NCBI RefSeq assembly: GCF_008642235.1
Contig: NZ_SJEV01000001.1
Span: 2,312,400-2,376,399, forward strand
Reading direction: 5' to 3'
Source of the DNA: Planctomonas psychrotolerans
GTDB taxonomy: Bacteria; Actinomycetota; Actinomycetes; Actinomycetales; Microbacteriaceae
Length of the DNA: 64,000 bases
The notes below the pieces were generated by a model that was not told the DNA's origin, made no database searches, and saw only the letters and a program-made list of their open reading frames with translations. The translations under genes were made by a program, and so were the position numbers. Positions 17,416-25,819 of this stretch are shown here, in pieces (the stretch's first letter is position 1; the number at the start of each line of letters is the position of its first letter).

Positions 17416-18606
17416 TCACTCACCGGCCATGAACTCCGCGTCGCGAACCACGACGACGGAGGGTTCGGGGTGGGTCACCCGCCGATCATCCGAGAACTCC
17501 GTCGGACCGTAGAGCACGGAGGGAAGGTCCGCATCCTCCGCCAGTGCGTTCCGGATGCCGTCGCGGGTGTTCTCCTCACCCGCGACGTGAGCGGCGATGT
17601 AGAGGGCGTCGTAGGCGCGAGCCGCATATTCGCTCGGGGTGAACCCGTATCTGCCTTCGAACGCGTCGAGGAAGTCCAGCGCCGGTTGTCCCGCGCTTCC
17701 GCGCGACAGGTAGGTCAGCGCCTCGAACCCTTCCGCCGCGGTTCCCGCCTGCTCGAGGAACGAGTCGGCGTGGGTGGAGCTGGCGCCGACGATCGGAACG
17801 TCGATGCCGAGTTCCCGCGCCTGCGCCATGAGGAGCCCGCCGTCCACCGCGGAGGAGAGCAGCACGATCACGTCGGGGTTCTCGGCGGCGGCCGAGGTCA
17901 GGAGGGGGCGGAAGTCGGTGGCGCCGGGTGGGTAGGCCGATTCGTGCACCTCGTCGAGGCCGATCTCCGCCGACCGGTCGGCGAGGAATCGGTGCGCATC
18001 CGCGCCTGCGGCGGTGTCGGGGACGAAGACCGCGGACCGGGTCCCTTTGGTGCGGGCCAGGTCGGCGAGTCGCGGTGCTTCGAGCTCGGGCGACACGGCG
18101 GTGGCGAAGATGTAGTCGCCCGGCGAGGTGACGGCGGACGAGGACGCACCGACGATGATCTGCACCAGTCCCTCCTCCTGATACACGGGGCTGCCCGCTT
18201 CGGCGGCGGCACCGTAGCCTCCGAGGGACGCGAGGATGGTCGGGTCGTCCGCGAGCGTCTGCGCGACGGTGACAGCGAGCGCGGGATCGGCCTGCGTGTC
18301 CTCGTATTGCAGCTCGATGTAGCGGCCGTCGACCCCGCCCGATTCGTTGATGTGCTTGAGCGCCAGTTCGAAGCCCTGCGTGAAGTAGGAGCCGTAGACC
18401 GCATCGGCGCCCGTCTGCGGCAACGCGATACCGAATCGGATCAGGTCCTCGACCGACCCCGGCACCGCCTGCTGTTCGTGCTCGTGCTCGTGCTCGTGGT
18501 CGTCTTCGGCATCGTGGTCCGATTCTCCCGCGCTCGTGCAGCCGACGAGCGACACCGCCAGCACTGCCGCGCACAGGGCCCCGAGCCCCCTCCGTACTAC
18601 CGTCAT
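17416..18606 (-). CDS. LivJ-like substrate-binding lipoprotein with His-rich N-terminus
   Basis: A 396-residue lipoprotein of the branched-chain amino-acid/amide-binding (periplasmic-binding type 1) family. ATG at 18606 has gaaggggg upstream. The lipobox is SLVGC with Cys23. Just after it comes a metal-ligand-like stretch with His31, 37, 39, 41 and 43 alternating with Asp/Glu. The two lobes are recognisable: IRFGIALPQTGADAVYGSYF at the start and YAARAYDALYIAAHVAG near the end. No permease or ATPase gene is adjacent, so it is an orphan receptor or works with a distant transporter. The His-Glu repeat is encoded by a (cgtgct)n hexanucleotide tract near 18476-18500. Ligand unknown. Confidence 0.82.
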   Translation of the reverse strand: MTVVRRGLGALCAAVLAVSLVGCTSAGESDHDAEDDHEHEHEHEQQAVPGSVEDLIRFGIALPQTGADAVYGSYFTQGFELALKHINESGGVDGRYIELQYEDTQADPALAVTVAQTLADDPTILASLGGYGAAAEAGSPVYQEEGLVQIIVGASSSAVTSPGDYIFATAVSPELEAPRLADLARTKGTRSAVFVPDTAAGADAHRFLADRSAEIGLDEVHESAYPPGATDFRPLLTSAAAENPDVIVLLSSAVDGGLLMAQARELGIDVPIVGASSTHADSFLEQAGTAAEGFEALTYLSRGSAGQPALDFLDAFEGRYGFTPSEYAARAYDALYIAAHVAGEENTRDGIRNALAEDADLPSVLYGPTEFSDDRRVTHPEPSVVVVRDAEFMAGE

Positions 18607-18750
18607 CGCGATCCCCCTTCGCCGGTCGGGAGCCGGTGCGTTATCCACAGCACCGGACCACCCCGCCCATTCTGAGCCAGACGACAGGCATTGGACGAAT
18701 CCGAAGCGGCGCTGAAATCCGAGCGTGCGGTGAGGCGGCGGGCGCCGGCC

Positions 18751-19449
18751 TCAGTCGGCCGTTGCGTCGACGGGGTGGGGGCGGCCGAAGTGCCCGACCG
18801 CCGTGACGACGACCGTGACCACGGCGGCCGCGATCATGCCGAGCCCGATGTGCACGTTGAGCAACGCGGCACCGACCGCCGCTCCCGCACCGATGAGCGC
18901 CACCGCGCCGAAGCGGCGCTTCCAGAGGTCTCCGGTTCCGCGCATGAGGCGGGAATCGAACGCGAGGCCGACGAGGGTGGAGGTGACGACCACGGTGGTC
19001 ACATCCTTCACCGCGATGTGCCGTGCCGCGCCCGCCTGCATGCCCATGGCGAGACCCAGCGCCCCGGTCACCGCGAGGGCCGCCGGCTCGGGTCGCTCGT
19101 CCGGCATGAGGTACATCGACCCACCCGCCGCCGCGAGCAGACCGGCGACGATCGCGAGCAGCACCGTGGTGCGATTCGACCAGCCCGCCTTGAGGCTCCG
19201 CAGGGCCGTTCCCGAGATCGTGGCGCCGAGCATGAACAGCACGAGGGCGACGACCGGGCCGAGGATGGGCAGATCATCGGCACCCACGAGGGCCATCCCG
19301 AGGATGACCACGTTGCCGGTCATGTTGCCCGTGAAGACGCGGTCGAGCCCGAGATAGCCCACCGCATCGATGACCCCCGTCGAGAACGTCAGAGCGAGCA
19401 TGAGCCCCAATTGCAGCCCGGCCGGGTGCTGTCGTAGGCGATTCCTCAT
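18751..19449 (-). CDS. DUF1275 (YoaK-family) membrane protein
   Basis: A 232-residue protein with about six hydrophobic segments. The family signature is at the N-terminus: LTFSTGVIDAVGYLGLDRVF then TGNMTGNVVILGMAL. The second half repeats a similar pattern (GLAMGMQAGAARHIAVKDVT, then VTSTLVGLAFDSR). ATG at 19449 has ggggaa seven bases upstream and is preferred over TTG at 19464. Function of the family is unknown; some members are annotated as transporters. It is divergent from the formamidase-like gene, with only about 60 bases between the starts. Confidence 0.85.
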   Translation of the reverse strand: MRNRLRQHPAGLQLGLMLALTFSTGVIDAVGYLGLDRVFTGNMTGNVVILGMALVGADDLPILGPVVALVLFMLGATISGTALRSLKAGWSNRTTVLLAIVAGLLAAAGGSMYLMPDERPEPAALAVTGALGLAMGMQAGAARHIAVKDVTTVVVTSTLVGLAFDSRLMRGTGDLWKRRFGAVALIGAGAAVGAALLNVHIGLGMIAAAVVTVVVTAVGHFGRPHPVDATAD

Positions 19450-19510
19450 GTAATTTCCCCGCAATCTGCAGTCGATAGTGTCTGAACGTTACTGGACGGG
19501 CGATGGGCGG

Positions 19511-20656
19511 ATGAACATGGGAGACGGTGCGACGGCAGGGGTGCTGCAGCCGGGAAGCGGGCCCATCCGGGCGTCGAACTACCTCCCTGCCGAGCCCGGA
19601 AACGTGCTCTGGGGACGGTTGCCCTGCGCCGCCGATCCGGCTGTTCTCACGGTCGACCCGGGCGACGAGGTGACCATCGACACGCTCAGTCACGAGGGCG
19701 TGCTCGAGGACCAGGGGCGTGACCCGCGAGCGTTCTTCGGCCGCTTCGGGGTGGCCCCCGACGCGGTTCTCGCCGACGCCGTGACCCTCGCGGCATCCGA
19801 CTTCCCCCGCGACCCGTCGGTCGACGGGCCCCACATCGTGACCGGACCAATCGCCGTGCGCGGCGCCCGTCCGGGTGACCTGCTGCGCATCACCGTGCTC
19901 GAACTGCTGCGCCGCGTGCCCTACGGCATCGTCTCGAACCGGCACGGTCGTGGCGCGCTCGCGGGGGAGTATCCGCGCGCCGCCGCAAACGTGAGCGTCT
20001 TCGCCGGGGTGGAATCGACCGGCGAAGACCGCGCTGCCCGCGAGGGCAGCGGGGAGGGGAGCGCAGGAACGGTGGTGGGCACCATGCCGCGCGTGGCCGG
20101 CGGACCGCACAGCGTGCGCTTCCCGCTCGCCCCGTTTCTCGGCATCATGGGCGTGGCGGTCGCCGGGAACGAACGGCCGCACTCGGTGCCGCCGGGTGCC
20201 CACGGCGGCAACATCGACATCAACCTGCTCACCGAGGGCAGCGTGCTCTACCTGCCGGTGCAGGTGGCGGGCGCGCTCGCCTACGTGGGCGACCCGCACT
20301 TCGCCCAGGGAGACGGCGAGGTGGCCCTCACCGCGATGGAGGCGTCGCTCCGTGCCACTCTGCGCTTCGAGGTCATCGACCGGGCGGCTGCGATCGAGTC
20401 CTTCGGCGAGCTCGCCGGCCCCATGGCCGAGACCCGCGACTTCCTGGTGCCCACCGGGATGGATGCCGACCTCGACCTGGCGGTGCAGAACTGCGTGCGG
20501 GCCGCCATCGCACTGCTCCGTGCGCGGTACGGCATGGATGCCGAGCACGCCTACGCCTACCTCAGCGCGGCGACGGACTTCAACATCTCGCAGGTGGTCG
20601 ACCTGGTGAAGGGCGTGCATGCACGCGTGCGAGTGGCGGACTTCGATGGCCGATAA
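19511..20656 (+). CDS. Acetamidase/formamidase (FmdA/AmdA) family protein
   Basis: A 381-residue amidohydrolase of the FmdA/AmdA family, which releases ammonia from small amides such as formamide. ATG at 19511 is preferred (gggcgg just upstream; a GTG at 19478 is possible). Family features are the N-terminal HEGVLEDQGRDP region, GPIAVRGARPGDLLRI, then PHSVPPGAHGGNIDINLLTE and LYLPVQVAGALAYVGDPHFAQGDGE (the last is a hallmark, split over several strands). The stop overlaps the next gene, an AtzH-amidase fusion, by 11 bases. In this setting the substrate could be a small amide from ureide breakdown, such as oxamate or formamide; this is inference. Confidence 0.85.
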   Translation: MNMGDGATAGVLQPGSGPIRASNYLPAEPGNVLWGRLPCAADPAVLTVDPGDEVTIDTLSHEGVLEDQGRDPRAFFGRFGVAPDAVLADAVTLAASDFPRDPSVDGPHIVTGPIAVRGARPGDLLRITVLELLRRVPYGIVSNRHGRGALAGEYPRAAANVSVFAGVESTGEDRAAREGSGEGSAGTVVGTMPRVAGGPHSVRFPLAPFLGIMGVAVAGNERPHSVPPGAHGGNIDINLLTEGSVLYLPVQVAGALAYVGDPHFAQGDGEVALTAMEASLRATLRFEVIDRAAAIESFGELAGPMAETRDFLVPTGMDADLDLAVQNCVRAAIALLRARYGMDAEHAYAYLSAATDFNISQVVDLVKGVHARVRVADFDGR

Positions 20657-22334
20657 CGCGGGGGTGCGCGTCGGGCTGCCCGAGGGGGAGGAGATCCCGG
20701 ACGGCCTGCTCGACGCGTTCTGGCGCTACGAACGGGCGCTCATGGCCAACGACCTGACGGCCCTCGACGCCCTGTTCGCGCCGGGCGCCTCCACCCTGCG
20801 CGGGGATGCCACGGGCGTGCTCGTGGGCCACGACACCATCGGCGAGTTCCGTCGTGCACGCGGTGGCTCTCCGGCGCGCACGCTGCACGCCGTGGAGGTG
20901 CGCCCCGCCGGAGACGACTTCGCCCTCATCGTGGCGGTCACCGCCCCGATGACCGGAGGGCGCGGGCAGCAGACCCAGCTCTGGCATCGCGGGCCTTCGG
21001 GGTGGGTGGTGCAGGCGGCGCACGTGAGCCTGCCCGCTCCGGCCATCGCATCGGCGACCTGGCGGATCGTCGGGACGCCGCTGGTTTCCGGGTCGAGTGC
21101 GCCCGCGCAGGACGGTGCCGCCGGTCCGGCCTCCGCTGTGCCGGCCTCCGCTGTGCCGGCCTCCGCCGCGCCAGCCGGCACCGGGGCTTCCGCCGGTCTC
21201 GCGGGACACGGCGTCGCGGTGAAGGATCTCTTCGCGGTGGCCGGGCACCCGATCGGCGCGGGCGTCCCGCAGTATCTCGCCGAGGCGCACGCGCAGCCCC
21301 GGCACGCCGACGCGGTCGCGGCGCTGCTGGACGCCGGCGCCGACGTGCTCGGCATCGCCCGCACCGACGAGTTCGCCTACAGCATCGCCGGACGGAACCC
21401 GCACTACGGCACCCCGCCGAACGCCGCGGTGCCCGGTGCGATTCCGGGCGGGTCCTCGAGCGGACCCGCCGCCGCGGTCGCCGCCGGCCAGGCATCCATC
21501 GGACTCGCGACGGACACCGGCGGATCGATCCGGGTGCCCGCGTCGTACACGGGCCTCTGGGGCATCCGCACCACGCACGGCGCCGTGAGTACCGACGGGA
21601 TGGTGCCGCTCGCGCCGAGCTTCGACACCGTGGGCTGGCTCACCCGGGACCCGGCGACACTGGCCGCAGCGGCGCGGGCCTCGATGGACGCGCAGCATCA
21701 ACGCTCGGTACCCGCGACGTTCGTTCTCGCGCCCGACCTGCTCACTCGCGTGGATGCTGCGGTACGCGACGTGTTCGTCGGGACGATCTCGCGCTTGGTG
21801 GCCGAGGGTCTGATGGCCGCGCCGGAATCGGTGGACCTCGGGAACATCGACGCACTGTTCGAGACGTTCCGGGTGGTGCAGGCGGCGGAGGCGTGGCGAA
21901 GCCACGGCGCATGGATCTCGGCGCATCCCGGCGTGCTCGGCCCCGACGTCGCGGGACGATTCGACGCCGCCCGGTCGCTGACGAGCGACGAGGTGAGTGC
22001 CGCGCGCGCCGACCGGCTGCGGGCGCAGCGACACCTCGACGCGGTGCTCGGCGACCGTGTGCTCCTGATGCCCGCCGCGTCGTCGGCGGCACCGTCCACC
22101 ACGGCCGACGCCGCGACGATCGACCGCACGCGCGGCGCCACCCTCCGACTCACCTGCATCGCCGGGCTCACGGGCAGGCCCGGTCTCTCGATCCCGGGGA
22201 TGACCGTACCGGCGGCGACCACGAGGGTCGCCCCGGTGGGCTTGGGATTGGTCGGCCCGCGCTACGGCGACCTCGCGCTCATCGACCTCGGTACCCGGCT
22301 GGCGGCGCGTATCGCCGCACCCCATTCCGCGTAG
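20646..22334 (+). CDS. AtzH-like (DUF3225) domain fused to an amidase-signature hydrolase
   Basis: A 562-residue two-domain protein. Residues about 18-135 form a SnoaL-like DUF3225/AtzH/HpxZ domain (LLDAFWRYERALMANDLTAL, FRRARGGSPARTL, then SGWVVQAAHVSLP). A Pro-Ala-Ser linker follows (about 155-183). The remainder is an amidase-signature enzyme with its Ser-cisSer-Lys triad visible: Lys193 in AVKDLF, Ser270 in GGSSSGPAAA and Ser294 in TDTGGSIRVP. AtzE and HpxY are the nearest functional models, acting on carboxybiuret or oxalurate-type compounds. In Klebsiella hpx clusters separate HpxY and HpxZ genes accompany oxalurate metabolism. Here both parts are one polypeptide beside pucG, so oxalurate or oxamate is the predicted substrate. 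Confidence 0.83.
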   Translation: MADNAGVRVGLPEGEEIPDGLLDAFWRYERALMANDLTALDALFAPGASTLRGDATGVLVGHDTIGEFRRARGGSPARTLHAVEVRPAGDDFALIVAVTAPMTGGRGQQTQLWHRGPSGWVVQAAHVSLPAPAIASATWRIVGTPLVSGSSAPAQDGAAGPASAVPASAVPASAAPAGTGASAGLAGHGVAVKDLFAVAGHPIGAGVPQYLAEAHAQPRHADAVAALLDAGADVLGIARTDEFAYSIAGRNPHYGTPPNAAVPGAIPGGSSSGPAAAVAAGQASIGLATDTGGSIRVPASYTGLWGIRTTHGAVSTDGMVPLAPSFDTVGWLTRDPATLAAAARASMDAQHQRSVPATFVLAPDLLTRVDAAVRDVFVGTISRLVAEGLMAAPESVDLGNIDALFETFRVVQAAEAWRSHGAWISAHPGVLGPDVAGRFDAARSLTSDEVSAARADRLRAQRHLDAVLGDRVLLMPAASSAAPSTTADAATIDRTRGATLRLTCIAGLTGRPGLSIPGMTVPAATTRVAPVGLGLVGPRYGDLALIDLGTRLAARIAAPHSA

Positions 22335-22354
22335 TCCGCGCTCGTCGCCTGTCC

Positions 22355-22370
22355 GTAACCGGGGTGAAAC
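22355..22370 (+). promoter_or_regulatory. GlnR-like operator upstream of pucG
   Basis: GTAAC (22355-22359), six bases, GAAAC (22366-22370): an exact match to the actinobacterial GlnR consensus gTnAC-n6-GaAAc. A weak -10 (TAGGCT, 22381-22386) lies 10 bases downstream. The site covers the -35 position, which lacks a TTGACA box. This arrangement fits an activator that responds to nitrogen limitation. The regulator itself is not in the window. Confidence 0.55.
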
Positions 22371-22425
22371 ATACGTTGCATAGGCTGAGTGCCTGAAACG
22401 ATCGATTCACGACCCCGGAGAGCGC

Positions 22426-23655
22426 ATGCACACCCAGCCCATTAATCCTCCCCAGCGTCTGCTGATGGGCCCCGGACCGATCAATGCGGATCCGCGGGTG
22501 CTGCGGGCCATGTCCGCCCAGCTGGTGGGACAGTACGACCCCGCGATGACCGCGTACATGACCGAGACGATGGAGCTCTATCGCGGCGTATTCCGCACCG
22601 CCAACGAGGCCACGCTGCTGGTCGACGGCACGTCCCGAGCGGGCATCGAGGCGGCGCTCGTGTCGCTCATCGAGCCGGGGGATCGGGTGCTCGTGCCGAT
22701 CTTCGGCCGGTTCGGACACCTGCTCCGGGAGATCGCCGAGCGCTGCGGCGCAGAGGTGCATGTGCGGGAGGTCGAGTGGGGCACCGTATTCCCCGCGGCG
22801 GTGCTCGAACGCGCGATCGAGGGGATCCGGCCCAAGCTGCTCGCCATCGTGCACGGGGAAACCTCGACCACGGTGGCCCAGCCGCTCGACGAGCTCGGCG
22901 CCATCTGCGCACGCCACGGCGTGCTGCTCTACACCGATGCCACGGCATCCCTCGGCGGTAACGAGTTCGAGACCGACGCGTGGGGTATCGACGTGGTCAC
23001 CGCCGGGCTGCAGAAGTGCCTCGGCGGGCCGTCGGGCAGTGCACCTATCACCCTGTCACCGCGGGCGGTGTCGATCGTGAACGAGCGCAAGAGCATCGAG
23101 GCCGGCATCCGGGCGCCGGGTGACCGGGTGTCGGCGCATCCGATTCGCTCGAACTACTTCGACCTCGCCATGATCCTCGACTACTGGGGGCCCAAGCGGC
23201 TGAACCACCACACCGAAGCGACCAGCATGCTGTACGGGGCACGCGAGTGCGCGCGGCTGCTGGTGGAGGAGGGGCTGCCCGCGGCGGTCGAGCGTCACCG
23301 GCTGCACGGGTCGGCGATGGTGCGGGGCCTCCGTGGACTCGGCCTCACCCTGTTCGGCGACCAGGCGGTGCGCATGAACAACGTCGCGGGCGTTCTGATC
23401 CCCGACGGCATCGACGGCGATGCGGCGCGTGCCGTTCTTCTCGCCGACTACGGCATCGAGATCGGCACGTCGTTCGGTCCGCTGCACGGCAAGGTGTGGC
23501 GCGTCGGCACCATGGGCTACAACGCGCGGCGCGACACCGTGCTGCTCACGCTCGCGGCGCTCGAGCAGGTGCTCCGCCGCGGCGGTGTCGCCATTCCGGC
23601 GGGCGGCGGTGTGGACGCCGCGCTCGACCACTACGCCTCGGAGCAGGCGGCGTGA
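22426..23655 (+). CDS. pucG: Ureidoglycine-glyoxylate aminotransferase, class V
   Basis: A 409-residue PLP enzyme of the alanine-glyoxylate aminotransferase group, best matched to PucG, which converts (S)-ureidoglycine plus glyoxylate to oxalurate plus glycine. The PLP Lys is at 197 in TAGLQKCLGGPSG. LLYTDATASLGGNEFETDAW carries the PLP-ring-binding Asp. N-terminal LLMGPGPINADPRVLRAMS and the later RSNYFDLAMILDYWGPKRLN with NHHTEA follow the subfamily pattern. ATG at 22426 has ggag upstream. It leads a four-gene run in which every stop overlaps the next GTG, together with allantoate amidohydrolase, which makes its substrate. Plain serine/alanine-glyoxylate transaminase activity is the alternative. 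Confidence 0.88.
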   Translation: MHTQPINPPQRLLMGPGPINADPRVLRAMSAQLVGQYDPAMTAYMTETMELYRGVFRTANEATLLVDGTSRAGIEAALVSLIEPGDRVLVPIFGRFGHLLREIAERCGAEVHVREVEWGTVFPAAVLERAIEGIRPKLLAIVHGETSTTVAQPLDELGAICARHGVLLYTDATASLGGNEFETDAWGIDVVTAGLQKCLGGPSGSAPITLSPRAVSIVNERKSIEAGIRAPGDRVSAHPIRSNYFDLAMILDYWGPKRLNHHTEATSMLYGARECARLLVEEGLPAAVERHRLHGSAMVRGLRGLGLTLFGDQAVRMNNVAGVLIPDGIDGDAARAVLLADYGIEIGTSFGPLHGKVWRVGTMGYNARRDTVLLTLAALEQVLRRGGVAIPAGGGVDAALDHYASEQAA

Positions 23656-25007
23656 GTGCCGCGTTCCTCGCCCGGGTGACCGACGCCCGCCTGGTGCTCG
23701 ATCGGGCCGACGAACTCGCCACCCACAGCGCCCGGACCGACGGGATCGAGCGCACGTACCTCACCGCCGAGCACCGGGCGGTCAACGCGCTCGCGGCCAA
23801 GTGGATGCGCCAGGCCGGCATGCGCACCTGGCAGGATGCCGCGGGCAACGCGTGCGGCCGGCTCGAGGGTCTCCGTCCCGGGTTGCCCGCCCTGCTGCTG
23901 GGGTCGCACCTCGACACCGTGCCCGACGCGGGGCGGTACGACGGCATCCTCGGCGTGCTCGCCGCGATCGCGGTGGTCACCCGACTGCGCGAGGGCGAGC
24001 TGCCGTTCGCGGTCGAGGTCATCGCGTTCGGGGACGAGGAGGGCACGCGTTTCGGCACCACGCTGCTCGGCTCCCGGGCCGTCGCCGGCACCTGGCAGCC
24101 CGAGTGGGCAGACCTGACCGACCCTCACGGGGTGACCCTGCGGGAGGCGGCGCGGTCGTTCGGACTCGACGTCGACGACATCGGCAGCGCCGCTCGACGC
24201 GCCGAGGACCTGGTCGGGTACCTCGAGGTGCACATCGAACAGGGGCCGAAGCTCGAGTCCGCCCAGCAGGCGCTCGGCGTGGTCACCGGGATCGCCGCCG
24301 CAAGGCGCCTCTCGGTCACGATCGAGGGAGAGGCGCGGCACTGTGCGACGCCGTTCGGATCCCGGCACGACGCGCTCGTCGGAGCGAGCGAGGCGATCCT
24401 GGCCATCGAAGACATCGCGCGGGCGCGCGGCAGCTACGCCACCGTGGGCGCGCTCCGCGTGGAGCCCGGCGCGGTGAACGTGATCCCCGGGCTCGTGGAG
24501 TTCAGTCTCGACCTGCGCGACGAAACGGCCGAGGCGCGGGATGCGACCCTCGCCGAGATCCTCGAACGCATCACTGCTCTGGCCGCGGACCGGGGGCTCG
24601 CCGTCCGCGCGGAGCACACGCACGTCGCCCCCGCGGTGCACTGCGCGCCCCGGCTGCGGGATGTGGTGCGCGCCGGCATCCGGGCCACGGGCGAGAGAGA
24701 CCCGCTCGAACTGTTCAGTGTGGCGGGGCACGACGCCATGGCGATCGCCGCGCGAACCGACGTGGCGATGTTCTTCGTGCGGTGCGCCGGTGGGGTGAGT
24801 CACCACCCCGACGAGGCCGTGACCGAGGCGGATGTCGCGGCCGCGGTGGACGCGCTGCACGCGGCGGTGCTCGTGCTCGCCGAGGGCGGCGCGGGTGGTG
24901 GGGCCGGGCCGGCCGCAGCGGCCGTCGAACCTGCCGAGGCTGCAGGGGCCGCAGCGGCCGCCGGAACTGTCGGGGCCGCCGAGTCCGGGCAGCGCGTGCT
25001 GCCGTGA
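23652..25007 (+). CDS. allC: Allantoate amidohydrolase (M20 family)
   Basis: A 451-residue zinc- or manganese-dependent amidohydrolase of the AllC/hydantoinase-carbamoylase group. It hydrolyses allantoate to ureidoglycine, ammonia and CO2. Metal-site motifs are GSHLDTVPDAGRYDGILGV (His and Asp), FGDEEGTRFG (Glu pair), YLEVHIEQGPKLE and the late VSHHPDE His. RTDGIERTYLTAEHRAV near the start is typical. GTG at 23652 overlaps the pucG stop as GTGA. After the last conserved helix there is an extra Gly/Ala-rich tail of about 40 residues (from EGGAGGGAGPAAAA) that looks unstructured and is not expected for the family. Confidence 0.88.
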   Translation: MSAAFLARVTDARLVLDRADELATHSARTDGIERTYLTAEHRAVNALAAKWMRQAGMRTWQDAAGNACGRLEGLRPGLPALLLGSHLDTVPDAGRYDGILGVLAAIAVVTRLREGELPFAVEVIAFGDEEGTRFGTTLLGSRAVAGTWQPEWADLTDPHGVTLREAARSFGLDVDDIGSAARRAEDLVGYLEVHIEQGPKLESAQQALGVVTGIAAARRLSVTIEGEARHCATPFGSRHDALVGASEAILAIEDIARARGSYATVGALRVEPGAVNVIPGLVEFSLDLRDETAEARDATLAEILERITALAADRGLAVRAEHTHVAPAVHCAPRLRDVVRAGIRATGERDPLELFSVAGHDAMAIAARTDVAMFFVRCAGGVSHHPDEAVTEADVAAAVDALHAAVLVLAEGGAGGGAGPAAAAVEPAEAAGAAAAAGTVGAAESGQRVLP

Positions 25008-25819
25008 GCTCACTGACCGACCGCATCGCCGCGGGCTACACCGAGCTGTCCCCGCAGGAGCGGCGTGCTGCGGACTTCCTCCGCGACAACGAGGGCGATC
25101 TGGCCTTCTACACCGCGACGGAGGTGGCCACCCGCAGCGGGGTGTCGAAGGCCACGGTGAGTCGCCTGTATCGGCGGCTCGGATTCGAGAGCGCGGAGGC
25201 GCTGCGCGCGCACGTGCGGAACATTCGAGCGAGCGGCACCCCCCTGCGGCGGGGCGTGCCGCAGGGGTACGAGTCGCACCTCGACCAGGAAGTCGCCAAC
25301 CTGCGTCGCGCGCTGGACTCCGTCGATGTCGCACCGGCGGCGCGCGCGATCGCCGGCGGTGCGGCGGTGCTGGTGCTCGGCTTCCGTACGAGCCACGCGA
25401 TGGCGTTGCACCTGCGCCAGCAGCTCGCCCAGTGCCGCCCGGGGGTGCGGCTCGGCCCGGTGCCCGGGCAGTCCGTGGGCGAGGAACTCGCGGGATTGTC
25501 GAGCGACGACGTCGTGGTGCTCGTCGGTTTCCGGCGACGCCCGCGCGGGTTCGCGGCGGTGCTGGATCGGGTCGCGTCATCACCCGCGACCCTCGTGCTC
25601 CTCACGGATTCGACCGGACACCGCTACGCAGCGCGGGCCGACCATGTGCTCGAGTGCCCGGTCGACAGCGTCTCGGCCTTCGACAGCTACGCCGCCGCGG
25701 CCAGTGTGATCAGCATCCTGGCGGCGGCCGTTCTCGATGAACATGCGGTCGAGGGGCGCACGCGCCTCGAGGAGGTCGGCCGGGCGTTCCGGGACCTGGA
25801 CGAGCTGGAGGCGCCGTGA
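25004..25819 (+). CDS. RpiR/MurR-family transcription regulator
   Basis: A 271-residue regulator. The N-terminal HTH_6 domain (residues about 1-80) contains LSPQERRAADFLRDNEGDLA then TATEVATRSGVSKATVSRLY, the recognition helix region. The C-terminal half is a SIS sugar-isomerase-like sensor domain (AVLVLGFRTSHAMALHLRQQ to DSVSAFDSYAAAASVISIL). GTG at 25004 overlaps the allC stop codon. RpiR members in purine clusters often sense pathway intermediates, so it is the likely local regulator of the pucG operon. The much longer open frame upstream in the same phase is a GC-rich shadow of pucG and allC. Confidence 0.87.
   Translation: MSSLTDRIAAGYTELSPQERRAADFLRDNEGDLAFYTATEVATRSGVSKATVSRLYRRLGFESAEALRAHVRNIRASGTPLRRGVPQGYESHLDQEVANLRRALDSVDVAPAARAIAGGAAVLVLGFRTSHAMALHLRQQLAQCRPGVRLGPVPGQSVGEELAGLSSDDVVVLVGFRRRPRGFAAVLDRVASSPATLVLLTDSTGHRYAARADHVLECPVDSVSAFDSYAAAASVISILAAAVLDEHAVEGRTRLEEVGRAFRDLDELEAP

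Noticed and set aside
17416-18606. Zinc-uptake receptor based on the His-rich stretch
   Set aside because: The remainder has the branched-chain amino-acid/amide receptor fold and there is no zinc transporter gene nearby; only the N-terminal stretch is metal-like.
23420-25003. Upstream 528 codons in phase with the RpiR gene
   Set aside because: Arg/Gly-rich shadow of pucG and allC. Real similarity begins at GTG 25004, which overlaps the allC stop like the neighbouring genes.
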